From Rhodoblastus sp963713695 (GTDB lineage: Bacteria; Pseudomonadota; Alphaproteobacteria; Rhizobiales; Beijerinckiaceae), in assembly GCA_963713695.1 (NCBI GenBank), contig CAVQMU010000001.1, positions 496,001 through 560,000 on the forward strand: a stretch of DNA of 64,000 nucleotides, written 5' to 3'. The position numbers and the translations under genes were made by a program. Below the pieces are notes generated by a model. That model was given only the letters and a program-made list of their open reading frames with translations. It was not told the origin of the DNA and did no database searches. Positions 37,401-46,849 of this stretch are shown here, in pieces; positions within the stretch are counted from its first letter, which is position 1; each line of letters starts with the position of its first letter.

Positions 37401-38002
37401 AGTTCGAACGGCTCGATTCCGGCATTGCGGTCGCGCCGGGCCTCGGCCTCGGGCTCTCCATCGTCGAGCGCATGGCCAGGGTGCTCGGCCACAAGATCAC
37501 GCTCCGGTCGCTTGAAAGGAGGGGATCCGTTTTCACGGTGACGGCGCCGGCCGCCGTTGCGCCGCCGGTCGCCACGTCGCGCGAGGCGTCCGCCGCGCCG
37601 GCGCCGCGTCATTCGCCATTGGCCGGCATGGTTGTGGTCGCCATCGACAACGACCAGCAGATCACAGAGGGCATGAGGGCGCTGCTGTCGGCGTGGGGCT
37701 GCGCCCCGGTCGTCGCGCGCAACCAGCGCGAGGCGCAGGAGGAGCTTGCCCGGCAAAAAAAACTTCCGGACGCGATCCTCGCCGATTTCCATCTCGATAT
37801 CGGCGACGGCGTCGACGCCATCGTCGCCTTGCGCTGGAAATTCGGACGGGAATTGCCGGCGGCGCTGATCACCGCCGACACCTCCGACGAGATGCGGCTG
37901 CGGGCGTTCGAGAAAGACGTGATGGTGCTCAACAAGCCGGTGAAGCCCGCTGCGCTGCGGGCGCTGCTGGCGCAATGGCGCGCCAAGGCGCCGGCGGTTT
38001 AG
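34472..38002 (+). CDS. Na+/solute symporter-fused hybrid histidine kinase, six frameshifts
   Basis: Reconstructed about 1176 aa. ATG at 34472 (MFPSWISITATAAYFIGLLA). The first ~560 residues are an SSF (PutP-like) transporter domain with some 12 helices (YCTSWTFFGSVGLASSNGLD, SMADFLAARYGKSEAVA). A PAS domain (DFARQGISVFDADLRLTCWN) and coiled coil follow, then HisKA with AAGHDILQPLNAARLYAASL (His at 36918-36920), HATPase (QNLISNAIKYT, DTGIGIPEAKQ) and a REC domain (ILADFHLDIGDG, Asp at 37784). The H-box is of the NahK/ErcS type. Breaks near 34724, 34943, 35015, 35422, 35456 and 37184 net to zero. It may sense a transported solute. Confidence 0.87.
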
Positions 38003-38065
38003 GCGAGACGATCTTCCGCCGTCGGCTCGGAGGCGACGTTCAAGCCTTTATCGCAATGGCTTTTT

Positions 38066-41000
38066 TCACGCCGCGCATTGCGCCGGGCAGGGCAGCGCCG
38101 CGCCGTCGGAGGCGCGGCGCAGTTCGACATGCGCTCTCGAGAAATCGACGCCTTTCGGCGGATGGAACTCGAAGGCGTGTCGGCCGTCGCCAAGGCCGGC
38201 TTCCTTGAGATCGGCGCGGAAGCGGTTGGCCAGCACGCGGCCGATGACGCAGCCGTCGGCGAGGATATGCAGGCTGACAGGATTTTGCGGATCGCCTGAA
38301 TTCAAAGCCCAACCCCACAGCGCGTCCGCGCTCACGCCCTCGACCCAGCCGCGCAAGTCGCCCGGCGCCGAAGTGGAGACAATTCCCGCGCGAGACGCGA
38401 TTTTCTGCCGCGCCGCCTCTATCTCGAAACCTTCGTCGCGCCGCGGCGCGAAGGGAGGCGTGAGCCGCTTGCTGACGGCTTCCGGATAGAGCGCGAAATA
38501 ATCCGCGACATTTTGGAACATGGCGCGGCTGTCATTGTCGATGAAGGTTTCGGCTGCCGCGCCTTCGGCAAAAATCACGTCGTGGCTGAAAAGCTCGATG
38601 TGGAAATAATCCACGCGTTCGACATTTTCCGCCTGAAAAATGTTGGCGCCGTTGACGAGGTCCTTCGCCTCGATCAGCACGCCCTCGAGATAGAGCGCGT
38701 GATGCGGGGAAACCCAAAGATCGCGACAGGGAACGTTGTCGTCCAACGCTCCGGCGCGCACGCAAACCGGCAGGACCTCGCGGTTGGCGGCGACAAAGCG
38801 CCCGTCATAGGAACGCATGCCGATCCATTTGATCGGTTTCGCCTTGCCGTCGAGCGTCTTCAGGCAATCGCCGATGGTCAGGTCTTCGACTGGCGCGGCG
38901 CCGTGGTCCGTCTCGATCAACGCGCCCCGGCAATAACAGGCTATGGTGATCACCGTGCCGTCGACGCCGTCGGATTTCGCCGTGAACGTGTCGCCGGCGA
39001 CGGTGGTGTCGAAGTTCAGGCTGTAGGTCTGGCCGCCTTCGGTGACCGAGACGACATCCACGCCTGGCGTCGCCGACGGAGACGGCGCCGTGGGTTGTCC
39101 ATTGGTATAGGCTATGGTCTTCAGATCGATGGAATTGCCTTGCGCAAATGTGTCTAGCACGTTCGTCGGTATGGTTTTGCCGTCGATGATCAGCTCCGCA
39201 TCGTTGGTAAAGGTGATTGCCCCGGTTCCCGCCGCCTGCGCGTTTCCAAGCTCGAGGGCGCCGGACTCAAGACTGACGCCGCCGGTAAACGTGTTGGCGA
39301 CGCCGACAAGCGCCCCGCCCGAACCTGCGGTAATCGCCTGGGGGTTGAGATCGACGGTTCCTTGACCGTTGACGATCACGCTCAGGCCGCCGCCCGCGGC
39401 GCCGCCGCCTCCTGATCCGTTCTGGTCGGCGATGACGTCGGAAATGGTCACCGACTCGCTCGTTGTCGGGCTGAAGGTGAGGCTGTCGCTCTGCATGAAG
39501 ACGCCGGCGCCGAAGCCCGAACCGGATGCGCCGCCATCGGCGCCGCCGACGCCGCCCGTCGCCGACCCGCCCGAGAGCGAGGCGTCGCCGATGGTAAGCG
39601 AGGCCCCCTGCTGGACGAAGATATCGCCGCCAGCGCCAAGGCCGCCGCCGCCGCCGCCGGGACCGCCATAAGCGGATGAAAAGCCGTGGCCGGCGCCGCC
39701 ACCGAAGCCGCCGCCGCCGCCACCCGTGGAGTAGCGTTGATCGGGACCGGCATAGAAGCCGCCGCCGCCGCCGCCAAAACCACCGCCGCCGCCGCCGGAA
39801 AAGCCGCCGCCGCCGCCGCCGCCGAAGCCGCCGCCGCCGCCGCGCGATTCCGCGCCGCCGCCGCCGCCGCCATAGCCCCCGGCGCCAGCGCCATCCACTT
39901 TGCTGAGAGCCGCGCTTCCGCCGACGCCGCCGCCGCCGCCGCCCGCCGGACCGCTGCCGCCGCCGCCGCCCGACGGGCCGCCCGCGCCGCCCGCCGCGCC
40001 ACCGCTGACGACGCCCGCGCCGCCGCCTGCCGCGCCTGGAACGCTGCCGCCGCCGCCGTCGGTGGTGTTGACGCTGGGATTGACATTGTAAGGCTGGCCG
40101 CCGCCCGTGGCGCTCGCTCCGATTCCACCACCGCCGCCGCCGCCGCCGCCGGAATTATAACCCCCGTTTCCGCCGAGGCCGCCGCCGCCCCCGTCGCCGC
40201 CGTGAAAATAAAGGCCGTTCTCGTAGCCCGTGCCGCCGGCGCCGCCGACCGCCTCGTCCTTGAGGAAATTGACCTGGTCGAGCGTGACGTTTCCGGCGTC
40301 CCCCGCGACATCGGCGCCGATGAACAGTCCGCCGCCCAGCCCCGCGCCGCCGCCGCCGCCGCCGGAATAGGCGGAGCCGCCAGCGCCGCCCTGGGCGAGC
40401 ATGTTCTGCAGCGTCAGGTTTTCGATCGTGACTTTTCCGGCATAGACGAAAAGCCCGCGCTGCGTTCCGCCGCCATCGAGCGTTCCGCCGGCGCCGTCCA
40501 GCACCAGGCTATCCGTCCCCTTGAGATTGATGGCGTCGACGGCTGCGCTCTCGTCGAGCGTCGCCCCTGAAAGCGTGATCGCATAAGCGGTCCCGGCGCC
40601 GCCGGTCTCGTTGGAGGCGAGGCCGATGGCCTGGATGTCGGTGTTCAGCGTCGCGGCGCTGGAGACGCCGGTGAAAGTCGTCGGCACGACATCGACCGTC
40701 GTCGTCGGCGCGTTGGCGCTGGTTCCGGCGCTGCTCGCGTCCGTCAGCGAAATGTTGAGCGTCTTCGATCTGATTGGCGGTTCCCGGCCCGGCGTTCAAT
40801 TGCAGCGCGTTGAGCGCCGCAGTGATATTGGCCGCCGTGTCGTTCGGCGCCGTCCCTCCGAGGGTGTAGGAGCCGCCACCATTGCTGACGAGCGAAAGCG
40901 GTCCGCTATAGTTCGCGCTTTCGACGAGGGAAGCGCTCGCGCTGCTCAACTGGATCGTCAGCGTGTCGGTCGCGTCTGGATTGGCGTCGGCGATGGCGAC

Positions 41001-42857
41001 ATTGGCGAAAGGTTTGTAATTCGTGGAGTTCAGATCGACATAGGCCGGGCTGCTGTTGATTCCAGTGATGGACGGGACATAGGGCCCGGCATGCAAAAGG
41101 ACGCCCGGCGCGCCGCCGGCGCCATCGGAGATTGGGGCGGCGAAATTGACATCCGCATTGAGCTTGAATTTTTCGGTCGTCCCCCCCGAGACCACGGTCA
41201 GCGTATAGCCGCCGCCAGAGGCGGCAGTGGTGACAGCTGTCGCGCCGGAGGCAAAGGCGAGGCCGCGCAAATCGATTTGGTCGCCCGTCGCGACGTTGTC
41301 CAGGGCATTGGCGAAGGTTGAATTGTTCGCCGGCGTCGCGTCGATCTGCAAAGTCGCGGAACTTCCGGCGAAAGTGATGGCGCCCGAGCCGGACGAGCCG
41401 TTCGCGCCGATTTCCAGCGTGCCAGAATCGATGGTCACGACGCCCTTGAATGTATTCAGGGCTTCGAGCTGGACGGTTCCCGCGCCCTGGATCAGCAACC
41501 CGCCCTCGCCGGCATTGGCGCCTGTTCCGCCCGAGCCGCTCTGATCGGCGATGACGTCGGAAATTGTGGTGGTCTGGCCAGCTGCCCGCCCCGCGCCGAG
41601 GGCGATCGTCTCGGTTCCCTGCAGGAAGATGCCGGCGCCGAAGGCAGAGCCCTTTTGATAACTGGGTCCGGCGGAGCCTGAGGCGCCTCCCTGAACGGCG
41701 CCGCCGGATAATGCGCCGCCGGCGAGACTCAGTGATGCGCCCTGCTGAACGAAAATGTCGCCGCCGGCGCCGAGACCGCCGCCGCCGCCGCCGCCGATAT
41801 CCTGACCCTGCGAATTGAAAGAACTCGAGGCGCCTTTACCGCCGCCGAATCCGCCGAATCCGCCGCTGCCGTGCGAAGCGCTGCTATCGCCGCCGCCGCC
41901 GCCGCCAAACCCGCCGCTTCCCGGCAGGGCGCTGCCGCCGCCGCCGCCGCCAAACCCGCCGCCTCCGGCCTTTGAACTGGCGCCGATCGATTTGCCGCCG
42001 CCGCCGCCGCCGCCGCCATAGCCGCCCCCGCCACCGATCGAATAAGACGCCCCATGTTTGCCGTTGACGCCTCCGCCGCCGCCGCCGACGGCGGCCTGTC
42101 CGGCGCCGCCTCCGCCGCCGCCGCCGGACAAGCCGCCCGCTCCGCCTGTCCCACTGGGATAGCGGCCGCCTGCGCCGCCGGCTGCCGCGCCTGCGACAAT
42201 GCCCGCGCCGCCAGGATTCGCGGGGCCGCTCAGGTCTTCGCCCGCGCCCCCGGCGGCGGCTGCGCCGATGCCGCCGCCCCCGCCCGCGCCGCCGGAACTG
42301 CTGCTCTGGCCGCCGTTTCCGCCAGCCCCGCCCATGCCGCCGCCGCCGCCGTTGCCGCCGGTGTCTGCGGAGGACGGCGAGCCGCCGGCCCCGCCGACAG
42401 CCGAGTCGGTCGCGAACGAGACATTGTTGAGCGTGACATTGCCTGCGTCGCCCGCGACATTCGACCCGACGAAAAGGCCGCCGCCGAGGCCAGCGCCGCC
42501 GCCGCCGCCGGCCGAGGCTCCATTGCCGCCGACGCCGCCCTGCGCGACCGCGTTCTCGATGGTCAGATTTTCGATGTTGACGGCGCCTGCATAGACGAAC
42601 AAGCCGCGCTGGCTGCTTTCGCCGTTGATGTCGAACCCTGCGCCATTGATCTCCAAGGTCACGCCGGATTGCAGATTGAGCGCCTCCAACGCGCCGGTCA
42701 GCGCGATGCTGCCTGCCAGGTCGATTTCATACGCGCCGGCGGGGAGCGCGCCGGCGGCGCCCGTGCCGGCGGCGTCGGCCTGTTCGATCACGTTGTTCAA
42801 CTCGGCGAGCGTGGTGATCGGCTGGCCGTCGCTGGGGACGAGTTCGGTATTGGCCAT
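38066..42857 (-). CDS. giant Gly-rich duplicated surface-type protein with C-terminal Hint domain, one frameshift
   Basis: Reconstructed 1596 aa; ATG at 42857 with AAGGAAAG ahead. No signal peptide. Module A (~residues 10-590): beta-helix-like QRGLFVYAGAVNIENLTIEN, AGLGGGLF, VAGDAGNVTLNNVSF, a long GGGGG tract, GAGGDIFVQQGASL, TTTISDVIADQ. Then a cadherin/VCBS-like stretch (~600-810). Module B (~820-1300) repeats module A in order. From Cys ~1306 a Hint_2 domain follows: ACYCRGALIETDHG, VEDLTIGDCLKTLDG, IKWIGMRS, WVSPHHALYLEGVLIEA. The last ~90 residues (GWVEGVSADALWGWALN...) form another small domain. One extra base near 40769 splits it. An exported, self-processing adhesin or matrix protein is inferred. 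Confidence 0.85.
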
Positions 42858-43275
42858 GAAGAACTTTCCTTGAGACTCGGCTAAGGCCCGTGGCGTCTAT
42901 TATGGAACCGCCTGTTAATAAAGCCGGTCCAGCCATATGACGCAACGTCATAACGGCGATCGGCGGCTGGTTGCTAGTCAATTAAACGTGAGAGTTTTGG
43001 CTCGTGTTCTGACATCGCGCACAGATGAGCACAGACTCTGTCAAATACTTCATGAAATAATATATATCTAAATCAATACGTAAGACATCGGAGTTGCTGC
43101 CCGGCGACAGGCCAGTCGCTGAGTTCGGGGAAGGCGCCTGAGATGGCGCCAATGGCGGCTACCGGCGCCGCGCAGTCATTGCGAGCGATACCCGCAGATG
43201 GCCGCAACGCGCCGAAATGCGCGTCATGGCCGGATGCAGCCGTGCGCCAGCTTTGATCGGGCGGTAATGCGCCCG
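42858..43275. other. 418-bp intergenic region, promoter area of the Gly-rich gene
   Basis: No gene seen. The right part (43100-43275) follows phaZ and includes a GGGCG-GTAATG-CGCCC hairpin (43259-43274) one base after its stop, without a T-run. The middle is AT-rich (AATAATATATATCTAAATC, 43056-43074), unusual for this window. On the minus strand TTGACA occurs at 43035-43040. A perfect 15-base palindrome lies at 42937-42951. Confidence 0.6.
42937..42951. promoter_or_regulatory. palindrome upstream of the Gly-rich gene, candidate operator
   Basis: ATGACGCAACGTCAT: 6-bp arms ATGACG/CGTCAT around CAA, perfect. It lies 79 bases upstream of the Gly-rich protein start, in the expected promoter area. 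A protein-binding site is an inference; no family could be named. Confidence 0.5.
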
Positions 43276-44541
43276 TCAGATCGGCAGGTTTGCCTCGACC
43301 TTGGCGTGGAAGGCGCAGACGCGCGGCGCGATTTCCTTGCGGAAGCGCGAGCCGTTGAACACGCCATAATGGCCAACGTCCTTCTGCACGTAATGCAGGC
43401 GCAGATCCTTGGGGATGTTGGCGCAAAGGTCCTGCGCGGCCTCCGTCTGGCCGACGCCGGAAATATCGTCCTTCTCGCCTTCCACCGTCATCAGCCCGAC
43501 GCGGCGGATCTCCTTGAGGTCGACCAGCACGCCGCGATGTTTCATCTCGCCCTTGGGCAGCAAATGATGGACGAAAACCGTATCGATGGTTTGCAGGTAG
43601 AACTCGGCGGTCAGATCCATCACGGCAAGATATTCGTCGTAGAAATCGCGGTGCTTTTCCGCCGAATCGCCGTCGCCCTCGACGAGATGATTGAACATTT
43701 CCATATGCGCGTTGACGTGGCGGTCGAAATTCATCGCCATGAAGCCGGATAGCTGGAGGAAGCCCGGATAGACCTTGCGTCCCATGCCGGGATAGGGGAA
43801 GGGGGCGACATGGATGCAATTGCGGCGGAACCAGGCGGGGCCGCGTTTTTCGGCGAGCTTGTTGACGGCGGTGGGGCTGCGGCGGGTGTCGATCGGGCCG
43901 CCCTTGAGCGTCATCGAGGCGGGAACGTGCGGGTTTTTTTCGGCCTCCATCCGCGCCACGGCGGCCAGCACGGGCACCGAAGGCTGGCACACGGCCAGCA
44001 GGTGGAAGGGCGGTCCGCCCGCCTCGCTCAAATGCTCGCACATGGCGATGACGTAGTCGACGTAATCGTCGAGATCGAATTTCCCGACGCTCATCGGCAC
44101 CTGCCGGGCGTCGACCCAGTCGGTGATGTAGACGTCATGCGTCTGCACGAAGGTTTCCACAGTGCCGCGCAAAAGGGTGGCGTAATGGCCGGACATGGGC
44201 GCGACGATCAGCAGGCGCGGCTGGCTCGCGGCTTCGGGCGGCAGGAAATGGCGCTTGAAATGCAGCATGGAGCAGAAAGGCCGCTGCCAGACGTATTCTT
44301 CCTCGATCTCGACCGGCTTGCCCTCGACCATGCAGGCGTCGACGCCGAAGGCCGGCTTGCCGTATCGGCGCGTCATGCGCTCGAACAGTTCCGCCGAAGC
44401 CGCCAGGTTGCGGCCGACCGACGTATAGGTCATCGGATTGGCCGGGTTCTTGAAGGTCATCCGAGTGAAGTCGGACATGGCCCGCGCCGGCGCCATGGCC
44501 ATTTGAGCCATCTCAAAGAAATGATACGTGAATTGGTTCAT
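43276..44541 (-). CDS. phaZ: intracellular polyhydroxyalkanoate depolymerase
   Basis: 421 aa from the ATG at 44541 (MNQFTYHFFEMAQMAMAPAR); an ATG six codons earlier is open. It breaks down native intracellular PHB. The fold is alpha/beta-hydrolase with PRLLIVAPMSGHYATLLRGT near the N-third, VYITDWVDARQVPMSVGKFD, and the nucleophile region HLLAVCQPSVPVLAAVARME (AVCQPS, Cys nucleophile as in PhaZ of Cupriavidus and rhizobia). GEKDDISGVGQTEAAQDLC supplies the Asp and VQKDVGHYGVFNGSRFRKE the His. The CoA-transferase pair at 47.9-49.3 kb would use the downstream acetoacetate. Confidence 0.94.
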   Translation of the reverse strand: MNQFTYHFFEMAQMAMAPARAMSDFTRMTFKNPANPMTYTSVGRNLAASAELFERMTRRYGKPAFGVDACMVEGKPVEIEEEYVWQRPFCSMLHFKRHFLPPEAASQPRLLIVAPMSGHYATLLRGTVETFVQTHDVYITDWVDARQVPMSVGKFDLDDYVDYVIAMCEHLSEAGGPPFHLLAVCQPSVPVLAAVARMEAEKNPHVPASMTLKGGPIDTRRSPTAVNKLAEKRGPAWFRRNCIHVAPFPYPGMGRKVYPGFLQLSGFMAMNFDRHVNAHMEMFNHLVEGDGDSAEKHRDFYDEYLAVMDLTAEFYLQTIDTVFVHHLLPKGEMKHRGVLVDLKEIRRVGLMTVEGEKDDISGVGQTEAAQDLCANIPKDLRLHYVQKDVGHYGVFNGSRFRKEIAPRVCAFHAKVEANLPI

Positions 44542-44779
44542 AGTAAGCCCTGCCACCAACTAAAGCCCTGAGACTGCGGCCAAATGAACTCGCGCCACGG
44601 GACCATGACCCGCCATGCTAGAGGAGATAATTCCTGCAAGCAATCAAGGGTTGCCCGACTTTAGGCGAAAGATCCAGTTCTAGCCATTTAGGTTAAGTCT
44701 GCGCGGAGGCCTTTCGCCTGGAAGATTGTCTGGCGAGCGCGGCGCGGCGCCGCTATCATGGCGACGCAGGGGGAGTTTC

Positions 44780-45424
44780 ATGTCGCAAATCAAGGTCGCC
44801 ATTATCCCGGTTACGCCTTTTCAGCAGAATTGCACCCTTCTCATCTGCGAGGCGACCAAAATGGCGGCCGTGGTCGATCCAGGCGGCGATGTGCCGCTCA
44901 TTCGCCGCGCCATCGAGCAGACCGGCGCCAAGGTCGAAAAGATATTCCTCACGCACGGCCATGCCGACCACGCCGGCGGCGCCGCGGAATTGCGCGAAAT
45001 CCTCGGCGTGACCATCGAAGGGCCGCACAGAGCCGACAAGTTTCTGCTTGATTCGCTTGAGGCGTCTTCGAGCCGTTTCGGATTTGCGTCCCGCGACGTC
45101 GAACCCGACCGCTGGCTTGACGAGGGCGACCATGTGCAATTCGGCGACGCCTGCCTGGACGTTCGGCATTGTCCCGGCCATACGCCGGGGAGCGTCGTCT
45201 TTGTCAACGAACCCATGCAGTTTTGTCTTGTCGGCGACGTGATTTTCGAGGGGTCGATCGGCCGCACCGACCTTCCCGGCGGCGACACGGCCACGCTGAT
45301 GCGCTCGATCGAAACGAAAATCCTGACACTCGCGGACGAGATGACCTTTATCAGCGGCCACGGCCCGCTGAGCACGATCGGCGCCGAGAGGGCGCATAAT
45401 CCCTTCCTGCAGCGAGGGGCCTGA
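44780..45424 (+). CDS. metallo-beta-lactamase fold hydrolase (glyoxalase II-like)
   Basis: 214 aa from the ATG at 44780, with GGGGGAG six bases ahead; the 18 codons upstream are dropped. Zinc ligands: TLLICEATKMAAVVDPGGD, then HGHADHAGGAAELRE (HxHxDH), CPGHTPGSVVFV, VGDVIFEGSIGRTDLPGGD and ISGHGPLSTIGAERAHNPF. The arrangement matches the YcbL/GloB-like hydrolases, which act on thioesters such as lactoylglutathione, but the substrate is uncertain. A universal stress protein gene follows 37 bases on. Confidence 0.9.
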   Translation: MSQIKVAIIPVTPFQQNCTLLICEATKMAAVVDPGGDVPLIRRAIEQTGAKVEKIFLTHGHADHAGGAAELREILGVTIEGPHRADKFLLDSLEASSSRFGFASRDVEPDRWLDEGDHVQFGDACLDVRHCPGHTPGSVVFVNEPMQFCLVGDVIFEGSIGRTDLPGGDTATLMRSIETKILTLADEMTFISGHGPLSTIGAERAHNPFLQRGA

Positions 45425-45461
45425 CCGGCTTTTCCTGCGTCTCCTACAGAAAGCGCGCGCC

Positions 45462-46283
45462 ATGTCGATAAGCAATCTTCTGGTCCATCTCAATGGAGAC
45501 GAGAGAAGCGCCCTGCGGCTGAAGCTTGCGGCCGATCTGGCCCGCAGCAATAGCGCGCGTCTTGTCGGAATCTTTTCGCAACTGGCGCCGGCGCGGCAGG
45601 TCGGATTGGTGGCGGACTGGCCGCCGGCCGAATATAGCGCCGCATCAAAAGCGAGCCAGGCCGCATTCGCCGAGGCGACCCAAGGCCTCGACGCCGAATG
45701 GAAGGATCTCAATCGCGGCGCGGACGAGGAGATTGTTCCGCTATTGATCGATCTCGCGCGCCATTTCGATCTCGTCGTGCTCGGCCAGCCGCGCGGCGAG
45801 AATGCGTTGACGCCGCCCGATCTCGCCGAGCGGGTGATCGTCAATTCGGGCCGGCCGGTCCTGGTGCTGCCCTATGCCGGGGATTTTGCCGGCGTCGGCG
45901 CAAGGCCGATCTTCGCCTGGTCGGATTCGCGCTGTTCGGCGCGCGGGTTTCGCGACGGCATGATGCTGGTGGCGAAAGGCGCCGAGGCCCTGGTGATCGG
46001 CCTGTCCAAGCCGGAGGACGCCGCGGGCTTCGCCTATCAGAAGGAATCGCTGAACCTGGCCGTGGCCCACCTCGCCGCGCATAAGATTTGCGCACGGCCG
46101 GAGCAACTGGCTTTGAGCGAGATCGGCCTGATGGACGCATTGCTCAACCGCGCCGCCGACCATGGCGCCGACCTGCTGGCGATCGGAGCCTTCGGCGGCG
46201 GCGGCTATCCCTTGTTTTCGCGCGGCAGCGGCTCGCGCTACATGCTCAAGCACATGACCCTGCCGATCCTGTTTTCGCATTGA
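45462..46283 (+). CDS. universal stress protein (UspA family), two domains
   Basis: 273 aa, about twice the length of a single UspA domain. The first half starts MSISNLLVHLNGDERSALRL and includes LARHFDLVVLGQPRGENALT and VIVNSGRPVLVLPYAG. The second half ends NRAADHGADLLAIGAFGGGG followed by SGSRYMLKHMTLPILFSH, the C-terminal strand with the G-(2x)-G-(9x)-G-S/T-like nucleotide region in reduced form. Cytoplasmic stress-linked protein. A large terminator lies downstream. Confidence 0.9.
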   Translation: MSISNLLVHLNGDERSALRLKLAADLARSNSARLVGIFSQLAPARQVGLVADWPPAEYSAASKASQAAFAEATQGLDAEWKDLNRGADEEIVPLLIDLARHFDLVVLGQPRGENALTPPDLAERVIVNSGRPVLVLPYAGDFAGVGARPIFAWSDSRCSARGFRDGMMLVAKGAEALVIGLSKPEDAAGFAYQKESLNLAVAHLAAHKICARPEQLALSEIGLMDALLNRAADHGADLLAIGAFGGGGYPLFSRGSGSRYMLKHMTLPILFSH

Positions 46284-46332
46284 TCTTGCACGCCCGCCGC
46301 TTTGCGGCTGGCGAGGCCTTTGCCGCACGCAA

Positions 46333-46414
46333 CAAAAAAGCCCCGCTTTTGAACGGACCGCCGAAAGTTGGACATCAACATTCGGCGGTCAGTTCATTTC
46401 GCGAGGCTTTTTCT
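46333..46414. terminator. two-tier bidirectional terminator
   Basis: Outer pair: AAAAAAGCC (46334-46342) with GGCTTTTT (46405-46412). Inner perfect 10-bp hairpin: GACCGCCGAA (46356-46365) with TTCGGCGGTC (46381-46390). It lies between the universal stress gene (plus) and a small exported protein gene (minus), both converging on it. Confidence 0.72.
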
Positions 46415-46429
46415 TTATCTCGAGATCGC

Positions 46430-46717
46430 TCAGCGGCAGACGCGCACGCGGCGGCTGCCGACGCGGTTGCCGTATTCGTCGAAGATCGGGCGGCGTTCGA
46501 GCCAGCAGTCGCCGCCGGGGCCCGGGCCATAATAAGGGCCGTTGGCGGCATTGGCGGCGGCCGCGCCGAGCGCCACGCCCCCCAGGACGCCCAAGCCGAT
46601 GGCCGGGCCAGGGCCCCAGCCGCCGCGCCATTGAGCGGAAGCCGGAGTCGCAAGGGACAGGCCAAGCGACAAGGCCGCCACGGCGGCGAGCGTGGTCTTC
46701 TTCCAGGAAATGTTCAT
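46430..46717 (-). CDS. small exported Gly-rich protein
   Basis: 95 aa. ATG at 46717 with GAGGAG seven bases ahead, a near-perfect ribosome site, which decides against the much longer open frame. Signal peptide MNISWKKTTLAAVAALSLGL...ASA, then GGWGPGPAIGLGVLGGVALG, a Gly-zipper-like segment, and the end CWLERRPIFDEYGNRVGSRR with two Cys. Similar short proteins (glycine-zipper, then a basic Cys-containing tail) are common in Rhizobiales and lack a function. Compare the GY-rich gene at 11125. Confidence 0.8.
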   Translation of the reverse strand: MNISWKKTTLAAVAALSLGLSLATPASAQWRGGWGPGPAIGLGVLGGVALGAAAANAANGPYYGPGPGGDCWLERRPIFDEYGNRVGSRRVRVCR

Positions 46718-46849
46718 CTTTCTCTCCTCAAATTGGAAACGATTGCATCGCGGCGTAGAACCAGCTTGAAACGCAATATGGCGGGGTAACCATGAACGGC
46801 GGCTGAACGGCTCCGCCGCATTTTTTCTCCGGAAGCATCGAAAACTCAC

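Noticed and set aside
39686..40570. Long plus-strand Ala/Pro/Arg-rich frames opposite the Gly-rich gene (also 39369-39671, 41815-42021, 42054-42884)
   Set aside because: They are the complement of GGC/GGN Gly codons, giving Ala/Pro strings, with no motif or ribosome site.
43073..43275. Minus-strand extension of coding past the phaZ stop
   Set aside because: The frame is not that of phaZ and the product has no motif; phaZ ends at full family length.
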